From Sclerurus mexicanus (lineage: Eukaryota; Chordata; Aves; Passeriformes; Furnariidae): a stretch of 64,000 nucleotides of DNA. Where the stretch lies: NCBI GenBank assembly GCA_013396755.1, contig VWZF01003853.1, positions 285,208 through 349,207 of the forward strand. Reading direction: 5' to 3'. Positions 36,101 through 51,100 of this stretch are shown in pieces. Position numbers and translations under genes: made by a program. Position 1 is the first letter of the stretch; each line of letters opens with the position of its first letter. The notes below the pieces were generated by a model. That model did no database searches and was not told the origin of the DNA. It saw nothing but the letters and a program-made list of their open reading frames with translations.

Positions 36101-39100
36101 AATGACTTGTTTTAGTGCCACGTTAAAACAACATGAGTGGCTGGCTTTTCTGACCCCTCCTCCCTTTCATTTAATGTGCTTCTTTGGCTCTTCTTTAAAG
36201 AGAGCTCTGTAGAGTAATTTCAACTCTTATCAGCTTGCTGACAGCTATATGAGCCTTTCTGCTGGCTCCAGGCAATCACTGCCAGCGTGTGAAACATCCC
36301 ATTCTTGCAGAGAAATGGTCTTGGATAGAGTTAAAGCAAATGGGTGGTGGAGTTTTCCTGTGGGTGGTGCAGCTTACATAAAAGCGATGGGATTTAGTTC
36401 TTGTTAACCAATTAAACAGAAATTCATTTCAATATCTGGACACTAGAAGCTCTTTGAGTATAGTCAGATTTTTACAAGTCCTTTTAATGTGAATATTAAA
36501 CTTAGAGCTGCAGTTCTTTCCCTGACAGGGGACAGCTTCTGTCTCGGGGTTCCTTAGGCTCATTGTTAATAAATTTAAGTGAACTTTCATCTGTCTTCCA
36601 TTTGTAGCATTTTCAGGAGTGTGACTGCAGAGGCTAACCGTGCCTTAATCCTCCCTGAGTGCTTCAGTGGAGCGCCCGGTCCCTCATAAATGTCAGGCCT
36701 GGACAATTTGCCATCTTATCAGATGCAGGGAAGTTAGTTCCAGTCCTCTCACCCCTCCCCCAGAGGAAAGATTTGTTGCTGCAAACAGCAAAGGAAAGAG
36801 AAAACGTTTTCGTGGCTTACTGCCAGGATCACCATGGGAGTTGTAGAATCCTTGGCATTTATATATGAGCCTTTCGTTGCTCCCCGCTCCCTTCATGCGT
36901 TGCAGAGAGTATCCTTATCCTAGATTTTTTTTCTTGTTGCCTCTTCTGCCTTGTTGCTTTTGAGAGTGAGGAAAACTGTCTTCATGTGATCTCTGAGAAA
37001 GAACTCTGAAATTTGAGATCAGCACCTCAATGAATAATTTTTATAGCATGAAGTTGGGCTGCTTTTGTATCTATGTTGGTAGCTTCTAAACAGCAAAAGG
37101 TTAAACTTAACTATTAAGAGGGAAATTATGCTATTTTAAGACAATTTTTTAATTTGTTTTTAGGATGAGATTTTAAGAGTTTTCATCTTGTTGCACAGTG
37201 AATTTTTGGTACTTACACTTTGCATGGTTCGAATGGACTACAGATAAACCCAGATGATCCAAAATTTGAAAGGGCATGTACTTTTAGAAAGAATATTTGA
37301 AAATATTCCGTCAGGCACATGAAACAATTAAGTGCAGACGAATGATTAAGCTTCTATCCTGGTGTTCCACTCTTTCGTTGTTACTCTGCTTTCCCTCTGT
37401 GCTGCTTAGTGTGTACCACATCACATTTCTTTATCAAAGGCACTTGCTGCTCTTACCCACTTTCATTAAAGAAAGTGTTACAATTTTAGCATTTATCTAT
37501 GTAGCAAAAATACACTGTATTGCTGTAGTAATTTGCATGTGAGTGTATTCAATAGTGGTAGTAAATAACACCTTGGTCTTGTATCCATTTTACTGATGAG
37601 TAGATAGGTACATAAATAACTTGTACAAGGTCAAATCATAATATTAATAATGGAATTTAGAAGTTCTGGATCCTGTTTTGATGATTAAATGAAATGTATC
37701 TTACAACGCAGTAGGAATGTTTGCCTTTTAAATTAGAAAGGTTTTACATGTTCTATAGAAACAGTCTGCTGCCAGATAATCTTTAGACAGCTTTTCCTTT
37801 AATCTTTGTCTGCAAATTATGCAGATATATCCAGAAGTTTTTTAGATGGCTGATTATGGGAAAATGATGTATCTTTGTTATGAATTGAGTAGAGGGATGT
37901 TTTAGGAATATAATGCAATGCAATGCCCTTTGACTTGCAAATGGTGTAATTTGTATCTAGGGGTTGGCTTCTTCCTTTCCCTTTTGCTGCCTCTTTTTTT
38001 TTGTTTTGTTTTTTTTTCCTTTTTTTCATTCGTGACAATTTTGAATGCTCTTTAGAAATTAAAATGGCACCTGGCATGAGTTGTCTTTGAATACTTATTC
38101 TATCCTGGCGACTTAAATCTGTACAGATGCTCTGGAAAGGAGGATTACAGAGGGTGTACATGTTCCAGAATACTAAGGGTGCAGTAGGGAATCATGAATA
38201 GAAGACTTGAGATTATGGTTAAGATTAAGAAATACAGTTTCCTGCAACCAGGCTCATCTGGTAGTGGAATTCGCATCCCATAGGGGCCACAGAATACTTC
38301 ATCTCTTTTCCCCGGCACAGCACAGTCCATCATAAATATGCTTCCCCACACTGTAGCAAATAAAAGCAAAAATTATCAGTGGTGCCTGTTGAGACATTGA
38401 GAAAAATTTTCTTGATCTTGAACCTCGTGATTAGGTTAAGCCTGAGCATGAATACTGCAGCCGTTACCCAACTGTCTGAAATGTTTCAGTAAGCCTAGCA
38501 GCACCAGCCCAGGCTCTGCACTCTTCCTCTCACCACTCCTTTTGGTTTTTGGTTTGTTGCTACCTATGTGTAGTAGCGTGATATTTCAGATGTTTGCTGA
38601 GAAGAAATAAATAACTTGTGTTGATGTTTATTAGTTACTTTGTTCATGTAAAATTATTTTCACTCCTGATCCATTGCAGTGTGGCATAGTATTATCAAAA
38701 CCAGCAATTAATGATCACCTTACTTATTTCATCAGATAGGCATACAGTCATGTGCAGTTTGAGCCATGAGGATGAGGGATATTTGTATAGCTTGAGCTAA
38801 GATTAGTTATTTTTAAGGTGCAGAGGAAAAGAGCAGCACCATGTTCTGAATGGAATTTTTCCAGTAGATATCATGACTGCTGTCCTTGAGCTTTTATCCT
38901 TACAGAAGTCAGTAAGATATATTTGTATTCAGGCAATGGTGACAGCAATGACCAATGTTGAGAACTATGTGTATGGGGGTATGTGTATTATATTTGTGCT
39001 TATATAAAACAGAGCTATATAGCTCTCAGGAAACTGAGCAAAACGTGTCTTCATCAAAACGACAAGTTCTTTCTGGTATAGAGCTTAAGCTCTGAAATTG

Positions 39101-42100
39101 AGGTTTTTGGTGATTTTTGACTGCTCTAATATGGTGGTAACCCTACCTAGATTTTTTTTTTGCTTCCTTCAGAAAGCTGTCCTTTCATGTGTGTGATTGG
39201 CACTGGCCTTGCTTTGTGTTTAGTTTCTCTAATCAAGGGAGTTTAAGCTTCTATTCTCCCAGCATTAGTACAGCAGTCATGGGAAATCTCAGAGAAGCCA
39301 GATCTTGTTGCAGCAGTTGACACAAATAAAAGCAGTTGTGCTTTTATTTATTTATTTTTGATGTTGGATGCTGATTAAAAGTTTTCAAGCATCCTTGAGC
39401 CATGTTATAAAGCCAACCAGCAGAGAGCAGGGCAGCTGCCAAGGAAAGGAGATGCTGGTGGACAGAGGACAAGATCACAGTGGGAAGCATCAGTGTGTGT
39501 AACTCAGAAAGCTGGGAAAGGTGTAAACAGATCCCCAATTTATCTGTAGAGTGGGCTCTCCAAACACTGTTTTATTGGCCAGTGGCTCCTGCTTTACTAA
39601 CCTCTAACCTCTGCAATACTCAGAGGTGCTGCCCACCAGCCAGCCTTGTCTTTGAACCTCCCTTGGCTCCTGCCACCTCAAAGGCTTGCAGTCAGATTCC
39701 TGTGTTTTGCTTGGGACCTCACCTCTCAGCAGGATGCCTGCAGCAGGGAAAACTGATCTACCCTGAGAACATAGACATATTTGAAGGCAATACCCCTAGG
39801 ACTAGAAACCTATTGCTTTCAGTTTCAGGAGCTGTCCATCACTTGTCAAGAAATGTGGCTAAAACATCCTCCCACCCCCAACTTCTGGTCATACAGTAGT
39901 TGAATGTTCCCTGCAATTACATACACGAATTTGTTTTCTATTATTTTTTAGGCTGACGTTGAATCAGTGATAGCATAAGTGTAGCTCACTGTAGGGTCTG
40001 GCTTCATGTTATCAAGGAGTGTGCAGAGGACAAACATCATAGTAAGGATTCTACTGATCCAAGTAATGTGACTACTCCTCATGTTAGGTGTGCCTGCACC
40101 TTCCTTCACAGTAACAACCTGAAGAAAGTGCAGTAATTAGGGAGCCATGTCAACTCCTGGAAACTGGAGGGAATAGAGTGGGCTATTTTTGTGTCTTTAT
40201 ATCATTATCGATGATTATGTAGATAATGACTATTGGAAGCCAGAGTAGAATCTGTATTACTGTTTTTCAGGTGTATAACTCTTTTTCAGCTGTGTTATTT
40301 CTGTGGTGTCAACAGATGTCATTTACCTGTAAATAGGAAGACACAACTGAAAGGTCTTTGGGAGCAAAGGGAATTCAGAAAATGGTAGCTATTTTTACAT
40401 CACATGTTTTTAAAGCTATAAATGCTTTTTGTTCTTTTTTTTCCTTTTCTTTCTTCTGGTCCTGCAGCTTTCTTTGTTGGCTCTGTTTCCATGCTTTGCA
40501 ACAGTATTCCCAGCCACAGCTGAGAATGCGGTGGTTCCTTGCTGCTCATAGTACTGGTATCTGTTGGCTCCATAACTTAAATGTATTTTGGCCATGGATT
40601 TGTAGGGTGCCAGGGCAGTAAGTCAGGTTTCCTGGCTAGTGCAGTGTTGTCTTCTGCAACAGAGTTGTTAAGTTTACATAATCATTAATCAAAGAAACAA
40701 GTTTGAGGTGCAGAAATATATGAAGGGAGGGGAGAACACCAGTGCTAAGTGATATTTTTATCTACTCAAGTCTTGTGTTCTTGCTATTTTTAGAATTAAG
40801 TTGCTATCACTAAGACAAGGAATAGTGGAAATCTGTATTTTAAGGGTAAAGATAATGCAAGATTTCAAAACTGTATAAAATGTTAACATTTCATGAGAGA
40901 GAATAACTCTTCTATTGAAAAGACTATCTTTTGTGTCATACTTTTAAGCAGAATAAGACTCTTCATAACAGAAAATGAAAACCTTAACACCACCAAAACA
41001 AACCCAGAAAGTCAACACCACACCTGAAACCAAGAAAACCCCCGAAATTCCCACAATTATCTGAAAGTATGGAAGCAAGAGTGAAAATGTTAACTTTAAC
41101 AGATATGCTTGAAAGAATCATTCCCATATATGCACAGTATATGTTGTTGTGCATATGAATTACTATAATTGATGTAAGTCATCCTTTTCAAAGCACCAAA
41201 GAGGAGAATCTTAGGAAGGCTGCAGTGCAAGAAGCTTAAGTTTAGTATGTGAGTTTGCACAGACATTTTCCTTCACCCTTACCCCTTATGAGTCATCAAG
41301 CAGTCTAACAGCAGTAAAACTGAGAGCCAGAGAAGTGAGTTGCTCCCAAGTGGCTGGTATCTGAAGGGTAAGACTAGCATTTTGAACTCTGACCCCTATC
41401 CCCTTATGAATTGACAACTTCAAAAAGAAAAGGGGGGAGAAAAAGAAATTTAGATAATGGAGAAATTTAGTTTTCACTCTCCATTGTATTTGAAGCAGGC
41501 AAATGTACTTGTGTCATGGCTGAAATTATTATAGTATATTGAGCCAAACGATTAAATCCACTTACTGCTTCGCTTTTGAAGAGGTAATTCTCAAGTCTGA
41601 AATACAGTAAAAACCAACACCATGAAATGCCTTTCTAGAATCTCTTTCTTAAAATATTTGACTGCAATGGTGCAAATTATTGTTTTGTTTGCTCATCCTG
41701 CAGAAGTGTGTTGCAATTAAGGCATATTCCTCTATAGACCACTCATATAATTTATATAACTTAAATAGATGAATTGAATATTTTCAAGGCTTGACTTGAG
41801 ATTCATGCATAACTCAGAAACAAGTGTTGAAAGATAGAATGAAAATTTGTAAATAATATTAGAAATATGCTGTCATGTTACATTAGAAGCAAATTTCAGC
41901 TAACGGGAAAAAACAGTATGTGCCCTGCACTGTTCTACTGATCATTCCTTTTTTTCCCTTGTAGAGGAACTTCTGGTTTGAGGTTCAGGCAACCGCAATG
42001 TTGAATTATCCCCAATGCTGAATTATGGATTAGTCTTTGTCTGAAGTGATCAGGCACCCCCAAAAGTGCAATTCCTTGCTTATCCAACCTGTTTTTAGTT

Positions 42101-45100
42101 TTGAAAGTAACACACTGATGTTCTGGTCCCTCTTTATAAATTGCCTGCATTACTGCTTTTCTTGGATAGGCCTGTGTTGACAAACAGATGCAACAAAACC
42201 ATCTTAGATTGAATTTGAAAGGTGCTCCTAATCTGATATTCTATAAAACATGAAAATAACTTAGCAAACTTTTTAGTTTTAGACAAGTTAGCATGATTTT
42301 ACCAGTGTCCCATTGATTTAATGGATTAACTCTTAAAATTCCTATGTAATCCATGTATGAGGATGAGAAACTAATTTTTAATTTCAGATTGCAATTTCTA
42401 AAGACTTTACCTCCAGTTTCGGGTATCTGTACTGGCACCCCAAAAGTGAGTCAACTTTTCAGAGCACAGCTCTTGCTTTTATTCATAGTCTGAAACATAT
42501 GAATTGTTTTTGAAAAATGTAGCCTATGTTTTTGCTTGTTCTCATTTCTCATCTTCATGCTTCCCTGGGCAAGGACCTCAGGTTTTTATTGAAGACAGGG
42601 CTTTAAGGGGAAGAAGGATCATGACCTACATCTAGTTACTTACTTTATTCTCTCATGCTCCCTTAAAAAGAGGAGAACTGATTGTTCGGGAAGTATTTTA
42701 AGGTACCAAAGCTCTAAATTTCTCTCTGAATGCCCTTTTTTCCTACACTGGTTACAGAGAGGAGATTGAGCCAGCCAGTTTTAAGTGTGTTGAACTTGAT
42801 GGTGTGATATCACTAAGGGTTCTAAACCAATTAAGCAATTTTTTTTACTCCTAAATTCTTACTGTTTTCTAGAAATAACAAAATACTGTCTAATTCTTAA
42901 TAGTATAAAGTCATCTGAGGGGTTTTTTTTGTAAGCCTATTTAAAAACATCCAAAGATCGCACTGGTTTTAGCTGCCCCATCTGGTATCACCTTTGCTGA
43001 AGAACTACATAGTAAAAATAACACGTGTGATTGGCAAGGAACTTGTTGGAATGGGGAAGTGGATGTAGAAATGGTAAAGCAGTACAGAAAGAGGGTGCAG
43101 ATTACAATTTATAAACAGAAAAATGTGGGAACTGGGGGTTATAGGATCCTCAGTCTGAACCCAAAATTTGTCTTGGGAAACTTTTTGTGAAGTGCTTGTT
43201 GCTTTAAAGAGGAACTTAAGATTTCTTCAGTCTCATTTTGCAGGGAAAGTCAGTAGGGTGCTTTAGAGTTCAAGCTTGCTATCTGACTACTATATAACAT
43301 TAGCTACCCTCATATGCATCTTTAGTATAGGGCAAACACACAAAAATTCAGTTTATCTTGAACCTGAGTAGCCTGTCTAATCCTACTTCACAATGGAAGT
43401 AGGTTCTAGGGATGGGAGGTTGCCTGTGACTAGTGGTAGTTGTTTACTTGGTGGATGATACGTTGTTAGGTCTCAGTAACTTAGAAAGCACTTGATTATA
43501 TTGACATAAAGCTCCAGAAGGTTGTAGTGGTTGCATTTCCATGCCCAGAGCTGTCAGATGCACAGCTGAGCTGTAGATATTTCTTATAATATCTCTTATA
43601 TCTCTACTGAAGGTACATGTTTTAGCAAAGGGTTGCTGCAGTCAGTTTCTTCGATTACTTAGCTAAGTATTAATTTTATTAGTTTTAAGTTTCTATTTAG
43701 AAATAAAAAAGGTAGTTAAACTTGCCTTTTTTTTTTCCTATTCTTCTATCCATCCTAAAATTTGAAAGGTCTAGAATGGTTAAGTCTCAGAACATCTCTG
43801 GGAGGTCAGTATTACACATACTGCTGAGAGGCTGAAGTAGAAGCAAGAAATCAAATGAGAGCCGAACATTTATTTGTAAATAAGTAACAAAAGCAAGATT
43901 AAAAGTAAGATCACTAAGCTTCCAGGCCAGTGCTGTTGCAGCAGCTAGGTCACACTTTTTTCTTTTGCGAAACTTCCCTAACCCGGCTGGGAGTAAAAAC
44001 CAGGAATACCAAGAGCCATCAAGAAGGGCAAGCATTTAAGCAGAGTCATCCCAGCTAGTGTGAAAATTGTTGTATTTCAGGGCCTCATAAACCTTTTTAA
44101 GGCATTTTGAAAACACTGAACTGCTGCAGTGGGGCAGAACCTTACAGCATCATGGCGCCTGAACTAAAAGTTGAGAAAAGTGCTGGTTTATGGGCAGTTA
44201 AATTTTACTGCTCTTTCGTGAATTTTGTGTTTTTTCGCCCTTTTGGTAACTTTACCAACTCCCACCAAATCATGGACTGTGAAAAGACAGGCGGCTAGAA
44301 AGTACCTTTCATGGATTGTATTCCCCTTGATCTAAATGTTACAGAAAGTAGTTCTTTCCTTGCCTTCTGCCCAGTTTTTTTCTTTTCACAAACTAATCAA
44401 AAGATTTACATTGATCTGTCTTGCAGTCTGCACTGGAGCACCATTAGTGGCATTAACACCAGAACTTATAAACATTATATGAATGGACTCTGTAATCTGA
44501 TGCTATGCTGGCTTGTAAAGAGCTTATAAAGAGATGCTAGGCCCCCAAGTGTGTTTATTCCTAAGGAAAATAACACCTTCCCTAAATAAATGTTACTTTC
44601 TATGAGTAGGCTACCCTGTTGCTGCATGCTGCTGCCTGTTGTCTGCTATGAAAATAACTGCAAATGCTCCCTTCCCAAGCTATTGCCTGTACCAATTTGT
44701 GCTGAATATTGTCAGTTTAGTTTCTTCATAGTCCTCTTGAACATAATCCTGGAACTATAAAACAAGAGGAATTGAACTTTTGGTTTGGATAGTTTCTTAT
44801 TTTGTTGAAGGAACACCTGTCTTTCTGTTATTACTTGTCTTTCTCAAGGTGTGCATTTGTATTTTTAGAGATGAAGTATAACACTACATTATATTAAGCA
44901 ATTTTGGCCTTTAGAGAAAGTAATGGGTTTTCGTGGCTGATCTAATGCCGCAGTTGAAAGTAGGGCAGGGAGGAAGGAGGGGCAACAGCTTAGAACTACT
45001 TACTAGCGTGGCCATGGTCTTGGTCTATACACAACTCACTGCTTGGTGAGAGGAGAGAGTCTGGCCTCAATTCCTTCAGTCCATGATGAAGTTGTCATGG

Positions 45101-48100
45101 CTTGGTTAAATTTACTGGAGAAATTGAATTCAGGTGATTCATGGGGGATCTGTTGATTAATGAGAATTTCCTGTCACTTCCAACCTATCGGGCAATCCAC
45201 TAATACAATATATTTCTCATTCTCAGTCAAGTCATACAGTATGCGTCATTTATCTCCTTGAAACACTGGTAAAACTGTTACAGAAAATAATGGTTTTCTG
45301 TCTTTCATTTTGAATCCATCCTAGATTTAAGTTTCTTAAATACCTGTTTTCGATTCCTGATAAGCCATTCAGGTTAATGTACATTGATCTGTGTTGTTTT
45401 GGCAGCTGTACAAAGTACATGTTTCATCTCTACTACTTAGATTGCTCATGACTGAGGCAATATTTAGATGTGTATAAAGTTAGCATTGTCTACAAGTCTG
45501 TGGTGCCACATAGTGTGTTTCCTTAGAGAATTTGGAAACCTCATCAAGCAGTCTTCTAGAAGAGTACTAGAAGCTAATTTCAGTTCAAGTTCAAAGAAAT
45601 GGTAGCCTGACTTTATCATGGTTGTAGTCTGTGTGTAATTAATGGTATGTGAAAGACAAAATCTGAACTTACAGATTTTTTATCTCAAGGTCCTGAAAGG
45701 CATTCAGGTAGCTCTATTTAGTATGTTACAACTGCCATACCTTAAAAACATTACCCAGGGCATTAAAGTTACTCTGGAGTATATAACCATTAGTCTTCTG
45801 GATTCATAGATAAGGAAAAGAGAAACAGACAGCTCAGTAAATCTATGTAAGAATAATAAGTTGACATAGGAGTCTGGAACAGATATCTTTTTTGTTATTG
45901 TTCTTACTCTCTCCTGTATCACAAATGTGTTTCAGGGATTTTTATCCCCTCTATTTTGTCACATTCCAACATAAGCTTTTCAACCTCACCCAGTAGAGCA
46001 GAAAATACATTTGAAATGGAATCAACATACATCTTCCCAATAGAAAACTTTCCCAAAATATTTAGTAACTCAGCATGTGGAGCAGCAGACACTAGCAAGC
46101 CATGTTAATCAGTTCTGCTTTATAAAAGCAAACAAGGTGGGGAGGAAGTAATGAGACCCTGAAACATCTGTTTGGGGACTTCAAATCCCCTTAGAAGGTT
46201 TTGAGTTCTGCCTTAAAGAAACACAACTCCAAAAATATTACAACCAACTGTGGGAACATTTTATGGCTCTTTGCAAAAAATTAATTACATAAATATTAGT
46301 CTATAAAACATAAATTCCCTCCGCCCTCTTCTCCAGATTTGCTTCTGGTACAAAGGTGTAATCTTGCCTGACACTGGAAGCTATTCTTTGAGGAGAGAAG
46401 CTAGATCATATCCATTCTAGTTTTGCTGAAGGAGGAAAACCAACTTTGATTGTTATGAAGTTAGATAATAAGAGATATTGAGTATTAACGAACAATCTTA
46501 GAACACTATAGGAATGCTGTCATTTAGTAACAGTGGAATACATAATCCTGTATGTGTTTCACATGATTAATAGCTACTTAATTGCTTACAAAGTTGTATG
46601 TTAAAAAGCAACATAAAATAGTTTCTCCTTCCTACTTTGTGCTGCTTATAGCAGTTGTCCTAAACATGTTCTAAACATGAAAATAAAATTTGAAATATTC
46701 TTACTTCTGTTTCTTTAAGATACTTGAACAGAGAGCTTGGCTGTCCTGGTCCATTTTGATTCTTATTCTGTTTCTGATTTTCTTTTTAAATTGGTTGCTG
46801 CTGAGTTCTGGATAATACATTTTTCTTAAAAAATCAGGCATGGGGAAAGGAATACTTATGCCTTTGTATAGCATATGGTGTTTGCTTTATTTAGTATAAT
46901 TTTATTTATTGTTAGCTGTTTATATAATTCTGCTTTTACAGTTGGATGTAGTATTCATTTTGTTCTGTATTTTTTGTAATCAGCCTGTTATCCAGCTGTT
47001 AAGTCCTGCCAGGGAGAGAAATAAGGAGAGGGAAGTGATTGTGTTCCAGAGTGAAGTCACTTTGCACTCCCTGGATGACAAGTTCCAGAGTTATGCCATT
47101 TTTGGGCATACTCATCAGTCTCTTTAATAAAATTTTGAAATAGTCTGAAGTAGTTAGAGTTATGGCAGTTCTCACAATCAAAGTAGTGCTTCAGAGAACA
47201 CCAGTCTCTTTCCTAGTCTGTTTTTTTTCATTGTAACATGGATTTTTTTCATCTTAAATATTTATAGAACTTCTCTGCAGATTCTGTTTTAGAAACTACA
47301 CACAGAGTAGAGTTTTAGGGCTAGTGTTTTGGCAGTAGTTTTGAATCCCATAGCTTACACTCAGAGTAAAATATAAGGTAGCATAAGCATGAATATGTGC
47401 AAGTTTGTGCCTGTGCATTTGCATTTTTCCCACTTGTTATCTTTCCTATACACTGTTATTTAGGAGTACTCCAAAAGAAAGTGTACTTGTAGGAATCACT
47501 GTTTGTCTTCTGTTAAAAACTACTGACTCACAGAATGAGACATGTTGGAACTTGTTAACAACAACTAAATGAGTTATTTTTGGTTCATCCTAAGATCTGT
47601 ACCTCTAGAAGCTTGGTATTCCTTCAGTAACTGAATAAGATAGATAATACAGTAACTAAATAAGATAAATAATAATATTTTCATAGCATGCAATTAAAAA
47701 TGGCTTGTCTGTAGAGCTTTTTTGCCATTTAAGAAATCTATAACCAGAGTAAAATAGCACTTGCCCAAATTTGTATATTGTCTTCAGTTGTCTTCTGACT
47801 CTGAAAGCTTCTAAAGCTTCAAATTAATTTAAAAAATGCATTTGTTTTAATTGTTCTGCCTTCTAGATGTAAACACATAACCTTATAGTTGATAGTGAAT
47901 TATAGGGAGATTGCAAATTAAATTACTTTCTGGACAATTCAAGTGCTGCAGTTTCCCAAAGGTAAAAATAGGTGGAAAAAAAAATAGTATCTCTTGGGCT
48001 AGAACTCTTGAATTACATTATTAGTAAAGCATGTTTCCTTCTGAGTTGAATGGGGATCTCCAGGATCATTTGATGATTCTAGGCATTTAAAAAGTATGTT

Positions 48101-51100
48101 TATGTCTCTAACAGAGGGTCTGATAGAGTCAGCATTTTCATTTCAAAAACCCTGGTTTTCTTCTAGCATTTCTGTCCTACACACAAACTGGGACAAGATG
48201 AAAACTTTGCATACAGGACTTTAGCTTGAGAATGATTCATCTGTGACATTCAGAGCACCTGTGTATAACAATTCCATGCTTCATTTCAGCAGTTTTACAC
48301 TGGCTGTGCTATAAATTAGCCAAGATTATTGATTGTAACAAATTGGCACGTGGATGTACTTTGATGTAAAAATCTTAGTATTTACTTGTATAAGTAATAT
48401 TTGGTTTTTGGGAAGACTTGGAAAGGTATTAGTCAGGTAAAGTTTCATGAGTACTGGAATTCTCTATCTAATCAGCTCTCTCTAATATTGATGTTAAAAA
48501 GTGACTTCTAAGTTCCACTCTTTTAGGCTGGATGATTTTATTTGGCTGTTTAGCTGCACTGTGCAGTCCTCTGCTTTGGAAAAAAAATGAGTATAACAGC
48601 AATTTCTTCTGTTCTGTAGTAAAACTGTGGCTGACAATTTTCAAGAGAAAAACATATGAGAAAGTGTGAAAATACCTGATTTGTTCAAGTTCTATTTAAT
48701 CCCTTGCAAAATAATGCTGCTTCTTTTTATTGGCTGCGAGTCCTTTTCTTTTGGGGGGCAGAATTGAGTTTGAAGCCTTCAGGCTCTATGGAAATACTCT
48801 ATCTACAATAAATATGCCACTAATTTAATTTCCACCTGACATGTAGACTGCATGGAACAGATTGTGCATGGCAAGCCAAAATTGATTGTTAAGCACTGGA
48901 TCTGTGCAATGTGAAAGTGAACTTTATTCTCTTTATAGGCAAGGTGGTTCTGGGAAGCATATTTTAGATCGATGAAAGCAATTGCTCTTGCTACTCTTCA
49001 GATTATCAATGATAGAATTTATCCATATGCTGCCATTTCTTATGAAGAATGGAATGATCCCCCAGCTGTGGTAAGTAAATTCGTTTGATTTACTCATAAA
49101 ACAAATTGTGGATTTGTTGTTTTTTTTCTCGTATTAAAGGTATGTGCTATGAAACTTGGTAATAATTTTGTGTATGTGAATTTGTGTGTATATGTGTTTT
49201 GCTGGTAACTTGAACAGATGAAGCTAATATATTTTATGACAACTGGCAAAATAACTAGCAGTTCATTTTATGTCCTGGCACTGAAATGTGAACTTTTAAC
49301 TTTTGCACACACTAAATTGCTTCCTTGTTTATATATTTATTTACTTTTTCTGTATGCATATGCACACAGACTTGGTTATTTCTGTTGAATTTAGGGAGAG
49401 TTTGTGCTTAAAAATGTATGACCGCAGAGAAAATAGTCAGTGGAAATGCTGAAGATGTCAAACAATCTCCAAGGATCCTTAGCTCTTTCAACATAATTAT
49501 AGAAATTATTTCTATGCTTACGTTTTTCTTCATGTTATTTCTTCATAATTTCTCTTATACAGAAACTGATCAAAGTTTTGCTGGGGGTTTTTTTGCCTTT
49601 TTTTTTCCAAAGTTTCACTGGCTGAACCCACTTCTGTTAAGAAAAAACACTGGAGTATTAATTAACCTTTTGCACCAAACAGCTGGTTCTGATTTTTTAC
49701 TATATAGAGGCCTGTATATGATTTTCACTCATAATCAGTTAATTTTCTCTGTGTCAAAATGTAAAAAAAAGCTTTGTTTTACTAATAAACCCAAACTCGT
49801 TAACTGTCTTGCTTTATGATTGTGTAGAGGGATTTTCACTGAAAGCTGCGTAGGAGTGCTCAGGAGTAGAGTGTGTTTTACTTTAAACTCTTCAGGCTGA
49901 TAGGATGGGAACAGTTGCTTACAAGGAGTTAGAAATTCTTTGCTGTTTCAGAAGTTTATTTTCCATTGCCTAGCCAAAGGCATTACTAATCTCTTATTGT
50001 CATTGCTTGGAAAGGAAATGTAGCCCTTGTCAGTATTTAAGGGCAAAATGAGTCTGCACAAGTATGTACTCCACAAAAAGGGGATCAGAGTATCTTAACA
50101 CCTTTAGGTTATGCTAGCAAAACCAAACACCTTTAAATGCCTATAAAATGAAGAAAATGGCTTAAGGATTACTCAGTCTTTAAACAGGATGCAAAAATGT
50201 CTTCTCCTGGGTGCTCTCCTATACTTATTTTTTTTTAATAACTGCTCTGGTCAACATTCCACAGTTGGTGTCTGCTTGTTAGGGGAGTAATGATCCATTT
50301 GAGCCTGAGTGTGTTTCTCATCTAAGCTCCTGCCTAATATCCAATGTTTCAATTTCTAGTAAGCCTGGATGAAACATTATAGTTGGAAAGCAGGTACATA
50401 TGTATATTTGAGGTACCAGAAGATGGCAACTGTATCCACTAACTCTGATAAGAAGACAAAGGAACTAAAGATGGCCTGAATGTGCCTTTCATTTACAGGA
50501 ATATTGCTGTGTTCTTCTCTAAATAAACTTAATGACTGAAGCTTTTAAAGAAAATAATTTTGGGTCAGCCTCAGGGCCAGAATATAGCTAAGTTAAAATG
50601 AAGCACCTGCGAGTTAACATTAATATCACGGTGAAAAGTATGAGTAACTGAGTGTTGTAAATTCTTATGTTACTGGCCAGAAACCTCCAGAAATTTCCAT
50701 GTGTGCTCTGCCTTCAAACTCAGCTGACTGAGCATCCAGTTCCTTTAGGTCTGCTTGTTGTTCCTTGTGACATTGTGGTTGGTAGAGATTAAGTGCAATG
50801 CTCTTCAGTATGCTCTTGTTCCTGTTACATGGTTTACATAGGGACACAAAGGTGCAGAAAGAATGTGTAGAAGCTGTGGGCACATTGACAGGAGGTGCTG
50901 AGGTACAATCACTGTTTTAAGGTGAAGGGCTTACTGAAATTAGCAAGAGATTTCTTTAACCAATACAAGACTGGTAGTAGGGCTCAGATCCCTGTGGTCT
51001 GAATAGTGAGGTTTGAAAATGAGAGCATGGATTTGTTTATGGAGTATTTATGCAGAAAATGCCAGCTTTAAGGGGTTTATAAACTTACTTGCTAGGACAA

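Larger units (their letters stand above)
29024..48938 (+). other. EXT2: EXT2 long intron, 19.9 kb
   Basis: This is the largest intron in the window. It contains simple repeats (30613-30651, 34862-34934, 37991-38028, 47625-47674), a possible alternative terminal exon (34441-34659), a minus-strand exon-like patch (38145-38350) and GC-richer stretches near 39480-39900 and 44080-44300 that I cannot classify. No CR1 is recognised. Confidence 0.7.

Noticed and set aside
37817..38161. 114-codon minus-strand lysine-rich open frame
   Set aside because: The lysine run is the poly-T tract read backwards.
41935..42183. 82-codon minus-strand open frame, and a plus-strand acceptor followed by RNFWFEVQ resembling the EXT2 WFWE segment
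   Set aside because: The true EXT2 exon with ARWFWEAY is at 48939; the resemblance is a few residues followed by a stop, so it is chance or at most a fossil repeat.
49418..49819. 133-codon plus-strand open frame just after an EXT2 exon
   Set aside because: It is F/L/K-rich composition typical of AT-rich intron, with no acceptor or motif.
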